The notes: generated by a model not told the origin, from the letters alone. A DNA stretch of 5,184 nt from JBGPLH01 sp041486365 [NCBI: Thermodesulfobacteriota bacterium] (GCA_041486365.1 JBGPLH010000251.1:1-5184), one strand, 5' to 3'. Counted from the stretch's first letter, positions 1 to 5,184 are shown. Program-made: numbers and translations.

Positions 1-794
1 CCCGATCCTGGATCTGGAAGCCTTCGCCGAAGGTTGTGGCGAACGAACTCTCGTTCCCGCCCGGAAGCGTGCCGGCGGGGGCGGCGACGTCGCGCAGCAT
101 CCGCATCTATATCGGGCCCAAGCTCATCTCCGAGTTGAAGCGCGCGGGCGTGGGGCTCGAGGAGTCGATCGCATTCGGCGTGTTTGCAATCCTCGCCCGT
201 CCGCTTCTCTGGATACTGAACTTCTTCGAAAGCTTCGTGCGGAACTATGGCGTGGCGATCATCCTGCTCACGATGCTCGTGCGCCTCGCCTTCTATCCAC
301 TGGCCTCGAAGCAGTTCCGATCGATGAAGGAGATGCAGCGGCTGCAGCCGCTGATCCAGGAGCTCAAGGAGAAACACGGCGACGACCGTGAGCGCTTCAA
401 CCAGGAGATGATGCAGCTGTATCGCACCCACAAGGTGAACCCGCTTGGCGGCTGTCTACCGATCGTCGTGCAAATCCCCGTGTTCATCGCTCTTTACCAG
501 GCCCTGCTCAACTCCATCGAGCTCCGGCAGGCCCCGTTCTTCGCATGGATCCAGGATCTCTCGGCGCCGGACCATACGTACATCACGCCGATCCTCATGA
601 CGGCCTCGATGTTCGCCCAGCAGAGAATGTCGCCCCCGATGGCCGACCAGGCGCAGCAGCGGGTGATGATGTTCATGCCGCTCATCTTCGGGTTCATGTT
701 CCTGAACTTCCCCTCGGGGCTGGTGTTATACTGGCTCGTGAACAACATGCTCTCGATCGCCCAGCAGTACTGGATCAACCGCCAGCACGGGTGA
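1..794 (+). CDS. yidC: Membrane protein insertase YidC, C-terminal part (5' end outside window)
   Basis: The reading frame is already open at base 3, so the start and most of the periplasmic domain lie to the left. YidC inserts and folds inner-membrane proteins, alone or with SecYEG. Residues are counted from an internal GTG at 36. The end of the periplasmic domain (IYIGPK, 24-29) leads into the membrane core. A membrane segment near 72-90 holds Arg83 in LVRLAFYPL, aligned with the groove arginine that contacts substrates in the family. A charged cytoplasmic helical hairpin follows (about 90-133), then NPLGGC (135-140) and further hydrophobic segments near 141-160, 182-196, 212-226 and 228-246. 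FPSGLVLYW (225-233) is a family hallmark. The protein ends shortly after the last segment and lacks a long basic tail. The periplasmic-domain junction indicates the Gram-negative type. jag starts 28 bases downstream, so the two are probably cotranscribed. Identification is very secure. Confidence 0.97.
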   Translation, partial: RSWIWKPSPKVVANELSFPPGSVPAGAATSRSIRIYIGPKLISELKRAGVGLEESIAFGVFAILARPLLWILNFFESFVRNYGVAIILLTMLVRLAFYPLASKQFRSMKEMQRLQPLIQELKEKHGDDRERFNQEMMQLYRTHKVNPLGGCLPIVVQIPVFIALYQALLNSIELRQAPFFAWIQDLSAPDHTYITPILMTASMFAQQRMSPPMADQAQQRVMMFMPLIFGFMFLNFPSGLVLYWLVNNMLSIAQQYWINRQHG

Positions 795-822
795 ACCCCG
801 GCTGCCCTTCACGGAAACAGGA

Positions 823-1563
823 ATGGACGTCAAGGAATTCGCCGCCGAGACGCTGGAAGAAGCCACGGCCAAGGCGGAAGCCCACTTTCGCGTGAGCCGG
901 GACCAGATGAAGATCAAGGTCGTCGCCGATGAGGCCGCCGGGCTGCCGGGCTTTGGCCCGGGCAGGCGCGCGCTGATCATCGCGCGCCCGGCGGCAGGAG
1001 CGGCGGTCCCCGTCCGCCCGGCCCAGCGCGAGGAACGGCAGGAGGTTGTGCCGGTTCGGGTGGACGCGCTCCGGGAGCCATCCGGAGCGCCGCGGGGACG
1101 GCAGACGGAGCTGTCGGAACGCGCGCGGGAGTGCCTCGCAGGTGTCCTCACGCGCATGGGGGCGGGACAGGAGGTCGACGTGGCGGGCGGCGAGACCGAG
1201 AACGCGATCGAGCTCGACGTACGGACCGATACGCGAGGTCTCCTGACGGCAGAAGGGGGCGAGGTGCTCGAAGCCCTCACCTACCTGGTGAACCGGATGA
1301 CCAACAAGGGCGCCCCGGACGCGAAGCGGGTGGTGGTCGAGGCGGAGGGATACCGGAGTGACCGCGTGGCGAGTCTGGAGCATCTGGCGCTCACGATGGC
1401 CGAGAAGGTCAAGTCGAGCGGCAGGCCCGTCGCGCTGGAGCCCATGAATTCCTACGATCGGCGGATCATTCACGTTACCCTGCAGAAGGTGGCAGGTGTG
1501 GCAACGGAGAGCGAGGGCAGCGGATCGCTCAAGCGACTGGTGATCCGCCCCGCGGACGGCTGA
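823..1563 (+). CDS. jag: Jag/KhpB family RNA-binding protein (Jag-N, KH-II, R3H)
   Basis: This 246-residue protein has the three-part architecture of Jag, also called KhpB or EloR. Residues 1-55 are a Jag-N domain (KEFAAETLEEATAKA, then a GLPGFGPG turn near 40-47). Residues 56-97 are a Pro/Arg/Ala-rich linker. Residues 98-165 form a KH-II-like domain, and 168-243 an R3H domain with LEPMNSYDRRIIH, containing the RxxxH motif at Arg213-His217, and ATESEGSGSLKRLVIRP. In Gram-positive bacteria the family binds RNA, pairs with KhpA and affects cell elongation and division; its role in other phyla is little known. The KH-II loop is unusual: where relatives have a GRRG-like GxxG motif, this protein reads TAEGG (142-146), losing the first glycine and the basic residues. 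The ATG at 823 follows yidC by 28 bases, has GGA-rich sequence upstream, and matches the family N-terminus. A likely terminator follows, making jag the last gene of its transcript. Confidence 0.93.
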   Translation: MDVKEFAAETLEEATAKAEAHFRVSRDQMKIKVVADEAAGLPGFGPGRRALIIARPAAGAAVPVRPAQREERQEVVPVRVDALREPSGAPRGRQTELSERARECLAGVLTRMGAGQEVDVAGGETENAIELDVRTDTRGLLTAEGGEVLEALTYLVNRMTNKGAPDAKRVVVEAEGYRSDRVASLEHLALTMAEKVKSSGRPVALEPMNSYDRRIIHVTLQKVAGVATESEGSGSLKRLVIRPADG

Positions 1564-1582
1564 TTCCTCGCGGTCTTCACGG

Positions 1583-1610
1583 AGAATGCGCGCTTGGGGC
1601 GCGCTTCTTT
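1583..1610 (+). terminator. Likely rho-independent terminator after jag
   Basis: Two GCGCGC arms (1588-1593 and 1599-1604) enclose a TTGGG loop. The stem can be extended by AGAA (1583-1586) pairing with TTCT (1605-1608) across a single bulged T at 1587. The descending arm runs into a pyrimidine tail, TTCTTTC. It begins 19 bases after the jag stop codon. The T-tract is short and interrupted, and a third GCGCGC copy at 1614-1619 allows an alternative pairing, so confidence is moderate. Confidence 0.6.
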
Positions 1611-1621
1611 CGGGCGCGCTG

Positions 1622-1637
1622 TACACTTACTAGTGTA
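1622..1637. promoter_or_regulatory. Perfect inverted repeat overlapping a -10-like element
   Basis: TACACT (1622-1627) and AGTGTA (1632-1637) are exact reverse complements separated by TACT. The right arm runs into TATAAA (1636-1641), which resembles a sigma-70 -10 hexamer for rightward transcription toward rsmG. No convincing -35 is present 16-18 bases upstream. The AT-rich dyad stands out in GC-rich DNA just after a terminator, which would suit an operator over the rsmG-parAB promoter. The cognate regulator is unknown. Confidence 0.4.
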
Positions 1638-1820
1638 TAAACGCAGGGCGTGCGGATCCCGCCTGTGCATCAACCCCCGGGGCCAGGCTGGGCACGCCGG
1701 CAAGGAAATGGCTGGCGCCGCGCGAAGCCAGTTGTTATCCGGCGGTGAGGAATCCGACCAGTCGCCGAGTCGTCGCGATCGGGACGGCGTCCGAACTCTA
1801 CCAGGGAAGGTCCGCACCCG

Positions 1821-2639
1821 ATGGGGCCCAAGAATGTTCCACGTGGAACAGGTGAAGCCATGAGGACGAAGTCGCCGAAGAGAGAACGCCAGAGTGACAG
1901 GACCTCGAATTCCCCCGGATCCGCCTCGAGCGAGAGCAAGTCCATCGCGGGAGCATTGTCAGCCGAGGAGCGGCTTCTCCTGCACGAATGGTGCGCCGCG
2001 CGGGGTGTCGCCGTTGACGAGCCCTCGGTCGATCGGCTCGGCGTTTACCGTGACCTGCTCCTCGACTGGAACACTCGCATGAACCTGACCTCCATGCGGG
2101 ATCCGCGGGACGTCCTCATCAAGCACTTCCTAGATTCACTGGCGATCCTTCCTTGGGTGCCAGGGGGAGAGCCGGTGCTCGATATCGGAACCGGCGCGGG
2201 CTTCCCCGGGATGGTGCTGAAGCTGGCCCGTCTCCCCCAGCCGGTTGGCCTGGTGGAGGCGACTGGAAAGAAGATCGGCTTCCTGGAGCACATTCGCCGT
2301 GTCTTCCGGTTGGAGGCGTGCGATATATCTCACCGCCGTCTCATCGGGGACGAGGCCGACCTCCGTGGGCGTTTCGGGGTTGTGGTTTCCAGAGGCGTCC
2401 AATCACCCGCCGATTTCGTTCGCTGGGCCGAGTCCTACCTGAAGCCGGGAGGGTGCATCCTTGCGATGACGGGACGAGCGGGTCCCTCCCCGGGCCTGAA
2501 AACCGAAGCATTCGTACGGTCAACCGGATGTCGCCTTGAGCACATCGAACAGTTCGAGCTTCCCGAAAAAGCGGGCACCCGGCATCTGCTCCTCTTCCGG
2601 TACCTGGACTTGGCGGCGAATGTTCCACGTGGAACATGA
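1821..2639 (+). CDS. rsmG: 16S rRNA (guanine-N7) methyltransferase RsmG (GidB)
   Basis: RsmG uses S-adenosylmethionine to methylate N7 of a guanine in the 530 loop of 16S rRNA (G527 in E. coli numbering). Counting from the ATG at 1821 (272 residues), the family signature LDWNTRMNLTSMRDP (81-95) precedes KHFLDSL (101-107). The SAM-binding motif I is VLDIGTGAGFPG (119-130), followed by GKKIGFLEHIRR (149-160), VVVSRGV (187-193) and LKPGG (207-211). The fold ends near RHLLLFR (254-260). Two starts are possible: ATG 1821, with GGGAAGG ten bases upstream, and ATG 1860, with AGGTGA four bases upstream (259 residues). The longer form is given as the outer limit. Either form has an extra, basic, Ser-rich N-terminal tail of about 30-45 residues compared with typical members. 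The last 12 residues also extend past the usual end, because a parS site forms the final codons. The function call is secure; the start is not. Confidence 0.94.
   Translation: MGPKNVPRGTGEAMRTKSPKRERQSDRTSNSPGSASSESKSIAGALSAEERLLLHEWCAARGVAVDEPSVDRLGVYRDLLLDWNTRMNLTSMRDPRDVLIKHFLDSLAILPWVPGGEPVLDIGTGAGFPGMVLKLARLPQPVGLVEATGKKIGFLEHIRRVFRLEACDISHRRLIGDEADLRGRFGVVVSRGVQSPADFVRWAESYLKPGGCILAMTGRAGPSPGLKTEAFVRSTGCRLEHIEQFELPEKAGTRHLLLFRYLDLAANVPRGT
1835..1850. promoter_or_regulatory. parS: parS centromere site 1
   Basis: TGTTCCACGTGGAACA is a perfect 16-bp palindrome. It matches the chromosomal parS consensus (TGTTTCACGTGAAACA type) with the C/G variant at the fifth inner pair, as known from pseudomonads and others. 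ParB loads here and spreads as a CTP-dependent clamp. The site lies either in the rsmG leader (start 1860) or inside its first codons (start 1821, encoding NVPRGT with the preceding AAT). It is about 1.7 kb upstream of parB, which encodes its binding protein. Confidence 0.95.
2621..2636. promoter_or_regulatory. parS: parS centromere site 2, overlapping the end of rsmG
   Basis: This is an identical copy of the 16-bp palindrome, extended to 18 bp by A2620 and T2637. It supplies the last codons of rsmG (GTT CCA CGT GGA ACA), and the TGA stop follows at once. It lies 786 bases from site 1, a multiple of three, so both copies are in the same frame relative to rsmG. It is 154 bases upstream of parA, so ParB loading and spreading here could also influence parAB expression. 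Confidence 0.95.
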
Positions 2640-2790
2640 ATTCTGGATCACCGTCTATTTTGGGGCTTGCGTCAGGCCCGACCCGCATCCATAATCGCCC
2701 CCACCTTGAAGGGTGGCAGACTCCCACGGGGATCCCCCCTACCCCGCCGCCCAACACAATCAAAATAATAAGCAATTACGATAGGTTAAA
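2640..2790. other. rsmG-parA spacer with AT-rich patch before parA
   Basis: There is no gene in these 151 bases. A small stem CCACC (2701-2705) / GGTGG (2712-2716) lacks a T-tract, so no rsmG terminator is recognised, and rsmG may be cotranscribed with parAB. GGGGATCCCC (2728-2737) is a palindrome. The last 38 bases (2753-2790) are strongly AT-rich, including AAAATAATAA, in sharp contrast to the surroundings. This could be the promoter or unstructured translation-start region of parA, but no clear -35/-10 pair is visible. Confidence 0.45.
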
Positions 2791-3561
2791 GTGGGCAGAA
2801 TCATTGCCGTCGTCAACCAGAAGGGCGGCGTGGGGAAGACGACCACCGCCGTCAACCTGTCGGCATCGCTCGCGGTGGCCGAGAGGCGGACTCTTCTCAT
2901 CGATCTGGACCCCCAGGGAAACGCCTCCTCCGGGTTCGGTCTCCTCGGGGAGGAGGGCGAGGGAAGCGTCTATCACGTCGTTATCGGCAAGCGATCCATC
3001 CCCGAGGTGACCCGGAAGTCCGCGCTCGCCTTCCTCGACATCGTGCCAGCCGGCCCGGATCTTTCGGGCGCGGAGATCGAGTTGGTAGGAATGCTCGCGC
3101 GCGAAAAAAAACTCGCCGTGGCGATCCGGGAGGTCGTCGATCGCTACGAATACGTCCTCATCGATTGCCCCCCTTCGCTCGGACTTCTCACGGTGAACGC
3201 ACTCACGGCCGCCCACGCCACGCTGATCCCGATGACCTGCGAGTACTACCCGCTCGAGGGAATCGCCCGGCTCTTTCGCACCATGGAACTCGTCCGCGCC
3301 GAGCTGAACCCGGGGCTCGAGACGGCCGGCATCCTTCTGACGATGGTCGATTTCCGAAGCAACCTCGCGCAGCAGGTGGCGCGCGAGGTGCGCACGCATT
3401 TCCCGCAGCTGGTGCTGGACACGATGATCCCGCGTAACGTGCGCCTGAGCGAGGCGCCGAGCCACGGAAAACCGATCCTCCTGTACGACGTCAACTCCAG
3501 GGGCGCCGTGAGCTACCTGGACCTGGCGCGCGAACTGATGCGTCGCGAGAAAGGATCCTGA
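2791..3561 (+). CDS. parA: Chromosome-partitioning ATPase ParA (Soj family)
   Basis: ParA binds DNA nonspecifically as an ATP-bound dimer and is released when ParB stimulates ATP hydrolysis, which drives movement of the origin region. The 256-residue length matches short chromosomal ParA/Soj proteins, with no N-terminal helix-turn-helix extension. The deviant Walker A KGGVGKTT spans 11-18, with signature Lys11 and Lys16. Walker A' is LLIDLDPQGN (35-44), and Walker B is VLIDCPPSLGLLT (122-134). CEYYPLEG (150-157) and IPRNVRLSEAPSHGKPILLYD (213-233) are family hallmarks. The start is fixed at a GTG: an in-frame TAG lies nine bases upstream (2782-2784), and no other start codon precedes Walker A. 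Its ribosome binding site is weak (AGG at 2783-2785), perhaps aided by the AT-rich leader. The stop codon overlaps the parB start by one base. Confidence 0.97.
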   Translation: MGRIIAVVNQKGGVGKTTTAVNLSASLAVAERRTLLIDLDPQGNASSGFGLLGEEGEGSVYHVVIGKRSIPEVTRKSALAFLDIVPAGPDLSGAEIELVGMLAREKKLAVAIREVVDRYEYVLIDCPPSLGLLTVNALTAAHATLIPMTCEYYPLEGIARLFRTMELVRAELNPGLETAGILLTMVDFRSNLAQQVAREVRTHFPQLVLDTMIPRNVRLSEAPSHGKPILLYDVNSRGAVSYLDLARELMRREKGS

Positions 3562-4403
3562 TGCCGGAACGAAAGGCGCTGGGCCGGGGACTGGCAGCGC
3601 TCCTTCGCGAGCCCGACCGGGGCGCGGGGGACGTGCGGCCGATTCCGATCGGGGACATACACTCAAATGCGTTGCAGCCGCGCAAGCGATTCGACGAGGC
3701 CGGCCTCGCGGAGCTCGCGGCGTCGATTCGCGAGAAGGGGGTGCTGCAACCGATCGTGGTCCGCCGGCGCGATTCGGGCTATGAGATCGTGCTCGGTGAG
3801 CGGCGGTGGCGAGCCGCCCAGGCGGCGGGCCTCGAGGCCATCCCCGCCCTCGTGCGTGACACTTCCGATCGCGAGTCGCTCGAGATAGCCCTCGTGGAGA
3901 ACATCCAGCGGGAGGATCTCAACCCGATCGAGCTGGCCACCGCATACCGAGGTCTGATCGAGGTGAATGGGTTGAATCAGGAGGATCTGGCGAGCCGGCT
4001 CGGGAAGGACCGGACGACCGTGGCGAACACGCTCCGGCTCCTGAGCCTGCCAGAAGACATTCAGATCAACCTGGTCGAAGGTGCTCTTGCGATGGGGCAC
4101 GCGCGGGCGTTGCTCGGGGCGGCTTCCCCCGCGCGGCAGCGGTTCCTGCGGGACCGGATCCTGCGGGAAGGGCTCTCCGTGCGGGAGGTAGAGCGTCTGG
4201 CCCGTGAGGAGCGCGCTGTGCCGCCCCGTGTGCGTCGGGAGGAGCCTAAGGTCGAGCCGGCCCTGGCCCGCATCCAGGGCGATCTGCAGCGGCGCTTCCA
4301 GACCCCTGTCTTCGTGCGCCGGCGCGGGAAGCGGGGCGCCATCGAGATCGTGTTCTACGGCGAAGGCGATCTCGACCGGATCGTGCGGCTGATGCTCGGA
4401 TAG
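3561..4403 (+). CDS. parB: Chromosome-partitioning protein ParB (Spo0J family), CTP-dependent clamp
   Basis: ParB binds parS, switches to a DNA clamp on binding CTP, spreads along flanking DNA and stimulates ParA. All expected parts are visible in 280 residues. ALGRGLAALL (6-15) is the N-terminal ParA-contact motif. QPRKRF (39-44) and SIREKGVLQPIVVR (55-68) start the ParB/Srx fold. GERRWRA (79-85) and ENIQRED (113-119) are the CTP-binding boxes. A helix-turn-helix for parS recognition spans about 136-162 (NQEDLASRLGKDRTTVANTL). A charged linker (218-235) leads to the C-terminal dimerisation domain (236-280), ending FYGEGDLDRIVRLMLG. The ATG shares one base with the parA stop (TGATG) and has AAGGA five bases upstream, so the pair is translationally coupled. 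Both parS sites in this window are its expected targets. No key residue is missing. Confidence 0.97.
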   Translation: MPERKALGRGLAALLREPDRGAGDVRPIPIGDIHSNALQPRKRFDEAGLAELAASIREKGVLQPIVVRRRDSGYEIVLGERRWRAAQAAGLEAIPALVRDTSDRESLEIALVENIQREDLNPIELATAYRGLIEVNGLNQEDLASRLGKDRTTVANTLRLLSLPEDIQINLVEGALAMGHARALLGAASPARQRFLRDRILREGLSVREVERLAREERAVPPRVRREEPKVEPALARIQGDLQRRFQTPVFVRRRGKRGAIEIVFYGEGDLDRIVRLMLG

Positions 4404-4431
4404 CGATCGCCTGTGGTTCGCGGCGGAGCGC

Positions 4432-4458
4432 GCCGGGCCCGGGAAGAGCGGGTCCGGC
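4432..4458 (+). other. Strong GC-rich hairpin after parB
   Basis: A ten-base arm (4432-4441) pairs with 4449-4458, with nine Watson-Crick pairs and one G-T wobble around a seven-base loop GGAAGAG. It starts 28 bases after the parB stop. No T-tract follows, so it is not a textbook intrinsic terminator. It could stabilise the parAB 3' end or weaken read-through into the bactofilin gene. A separate 12-bp GC-only palindrome (GGGCGCGCGCCC) lies at 4472-4483. The rest of 4404-4554 shows no gene or clear promoter. Confidence 0.4.
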
Positions 4459-4554
4459 CTCGGGCGGAGCAGGGCGCGCGCCCGTGGAGCGCCGCACGGA
4501 CGACGATCCGTTTCACCTGGCAGTGAGGCCCCAGTTCCCCCCGGGAGACATGAC

Positions 4555-5082
4555 ATGTGGAAAGAGATCTTCACCAATCCCAGAGTTGACGAGGAACAGG
4601 AGGAGAGCATGCCCGAGGAGTACAAGCGCCCCCGCCCCCTTCGCCATGCCGATGACCTCGCCGCGCCCCGCGCGGCGGCTGAGCGCGTCAGCTCATTCCT
4701 CGATCAGGGGACGGAGTTCGATGGGAAGCTTGCCTTTCAGGGAGCCGTCCGGGTGAACGGCAAGTTCTCGGGCGAGATCTTCTCGGACGGGATCCTCTAC
4801 GTCGGGGAGCAGGGCGCGGTGAACGCGGAGATCCAGGTGGACACCGTGATCGTCAGCGGTGAAGTCACGGGCGACGTGACGGCGAAGTCCAAGGTGGAGC
4901 TCCAGAGCAGCGCCAGAGTCCGGGGCAACATCAAGACCCAGGTGCTGAAGATCGACGAGGGAGCGCTGTTCGAGGGGAACTGCTCCATGCGGCCGGAGGA
5001 GCCGGTCCGACGCCGCGGCGCTGCGTCGCGGGAGGCGGTGGAGGAGCCCGCCGGCGAGCAGAAACCGCTCGAGCTGGCCTGA
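4555..5082 (+). CDS. Bactofilin family cytoskeletal protein
   Basis: Bactofilins polymerise without nucleotides into filaments that act as scaffolds at the inner membrane. From the ATG at 4555 the protein has 175 residues. Residues 1-45 are a charged, probably disordered tail. The beta-helical bactofilin core covers about 46-145, with short repeated strand-turn units such as FDGKLAFQGAVRVNGKFSGE, VSGEVTGDVTAKSKVEL and ARVRGNIKT. The C-terminal tail (146-175) is again charged and disordered. The first residues, MWKEIF, resemble the short hydrophobic membrane-targeting peptides of bactofilins such as BacA, which favours this start; GGGAG lies seven bases upstream. A second ATG at 4609 (157 residues) has a stronger AGGAGG site and is a real alternative. 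The gene starts 151 bases after parB. In Myxococcus, bactofilins BacNOP with PadC hold ParA and ParB-parS at subpolar positions, so a link to segregation is possible here. The family call is secure; the role is inferred. Confidence 0.93.
   Translation: MWKEIFTNPRVDEEQEESMPEEYKRPRPLRHADDLAAPRAAAERVSSFLDQGTEFDGKLAFQGAVRVNGKFSGEIFSDGILYVGEQGAVNAEIQVDTVIVSGEVTGDVTAKSKVELQSSARVRGNIKTQVLKIDEGALFEGNCSMRPEEPVRRRGAASREAVEEPAGEQKPLELA
4598..4605 (+). promoter_or_regulatory. Strong Shine-Dalgarno-like site for an internal bactofilin start
   Basis: AGGAGGAG lies just upstream of the in-frame ATG at 4609, leaving five bases after AGGAGG. It could initiate a form 18 residues shorter, lacking the MWKEIF peptide. 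The same bases also arise naturally from Glu/Gln codons (EEQEES), so the match may be coincidental. Confidence 0.35.
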
Positions 5083-5102
5083 TTCCTGGCGACCTCCAGG
5101 GG

Positions 5103-5133
5103 TTGACGCTCTCCGTCCCTTGAGATAAAGAAT
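5103..5133 (+). promoter_or_regulatory. Possible sigma-70 promoter for a gene to the right
   Basis: TTGACG (5103-5108) is one base from the consensus -35. An AT-rich stretch GATAAAGAAT (5124-5133) follows at roughly the right distance. The candidate -10 hexamers are imperfect: GATAAA has a 15-base spacer and AAGAAT a 19-base spacer. The site lies 20 bases after the bactofilin stop and would drive a gene outside the window. Confidence 0.4.
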
Positions 5134-5143
5134 AGCCTTTTCC

Positions 5144-5163
5144 GGCCGCCTTTCGGGGCGGCC
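5144..5163 (+). terminator. Hairpin downstream of bactofilin, possible terminator
   Basis: GGCCGCC (5144-5150) pairs exactly with GGCGGCC (5157-5163) around a TTTCGG loop, a stem-loop type common in bacterial terminators. The sequence after it, CGGTTCT, is only weakly T-rich, so termination may be inefficient. If the promoter just upstream is real, the hairpin would instead sit in that gene's 5' leader. Confidence 0.4.
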
Positions 5164-5184
5164 CGGTTCTCCGGACGCCGCGCC

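Larger units (their letters stand above)
1564..1820. other. Non-coding gap between jag and rsmG
   Basis: No credible gene is found in these 257 bases. mnmE and mnmG, often located between jag and rsmG, are missing. The left third holds the terminator and the inverted repeat listed separately. The rest (about 1642-1820) would be a long 5' leader if transcription starts just after the TATAAA at 1636. It contains a CCCCGGGG palindrome near 1676 and weak pairing between TGGCT (1709-1713) and AGCCA (1726-1730), but nothing matching a known riboswitch. Two one-mismatch DnaA-box-like nonamers (1632-1640 and 1664-1672, both read on the - strand) are present; see findings. GGGAAGG at 1804-1810 is a possible ribosome binding site for the ATG at 1821. 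Confidence 0.6.

Noticed and set aside
775-1626. Long open frame on the - strand opposite jag
   Set aside because: It is a shadow of the jag coding frame in GC-rich DNA. Its translation is Arg/His-rich with no recognisable domain, and jag itself is unambiguous.
1564-1820. tRNA, riboswitch or full oriC in the jag-rsmG gap
   Set aside because: No cloverleaf or known riboswitch core could be found by eye, and the DnaA-like boxes are too few and lack an adjacent AT-rich region to call an origin.
1594-1863. Possible 89-residue small gene between jag and rsmG
   Set aside because: It begins inside the terminator hairpin, has low-complexity Arg/Gly/Ser-rich content, and runs over the parS site into the rsmG start region.
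2776-3666. Long open frame on the - strand opposite parA
   Set aside because: It is antisense to a complete ParA with all motifs intact, and the product resembles no family I recognise.
3663-4625. 320-residue open frame on the - strand opposite parB
   Set aside because: The length comes from high GC content, it is fully antisense to a canonical ParB, and no domain is visible.
4484-4756. Possible 90-residue gene overlapping the bactofilin 5' end
   Set aside because: It is in a different frame from the clear bactofilin, has Arg/Pro/Ser-rich shadow composition, and shows no domain.

Overview
The window is a GC-rich chromosomal segment, with third codon positions mostly G or C. All genes lie on the + strand. 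It matches the conserved block usually found beside a bacterial replication origin: the 3' end of yidC, jag (khpB), rsmG (gidB), parA, parB and then a bactofilin gene. Two identical, perfect 16-bp parS centromere sites bracket rsmG. The YidC tail carries the end of a periplasmic-type domain before its membrane core, which points to a diderm (Gram-negative-type) bacterium. GC content, a bactofilin directly behind parB, and the parS variant with CC/GG inner bases would fit several GC-rich diderm phyla. The window does not allow a species or phylum call.

Layout. 1-794: C-terminal part of yidC, open at the left edge. 823-1563: jag, followed by a likely intrinsic terminator (1583-1610). 1564-1820: a non-coding gap with a perfect inverted repeat overlapping a -10-like sequence. 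mnmE and mnmG, which often lie between jag and rsmG, are absent here. 1821-2639: rsmG, with one parS at its 5' end (1835-1850) and one forming its last codons (2621-2636). 2640-2790: a short gap ending in an AT-rich patch. 2791-4403: parA and parB, overlapping by one base. 4404-4554: a gap with a strong GC-rich hairpin. 4555-5082: a bactofilin. 5083-5184: a possible promoter and a hairpin at the right edge.

How the genes work together. YidC inserts membrane proteins, and Jag/KhpB is its usual operon neighbour and a predicted RNA-binding regulator. RsmG methylates 16S rRNA. ParA, ParB and the two parS sites form a complete chromosome-segregation system in which all three components lie within about 2.6 kb. 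The bactofilin is a cytoskeletal polymer. In Myxococcus, bactofilins position the ParABS machinery, so its place behind parB may be functional, but that is inference.

No previously undescribed system is evident. The points most worth a second look are the parS sites embedded in the rsmG reading frame, the altered GxxG loop in the Jag KH domain, the absence of mnmEG, and the parB-bactofilin neighbourhood.
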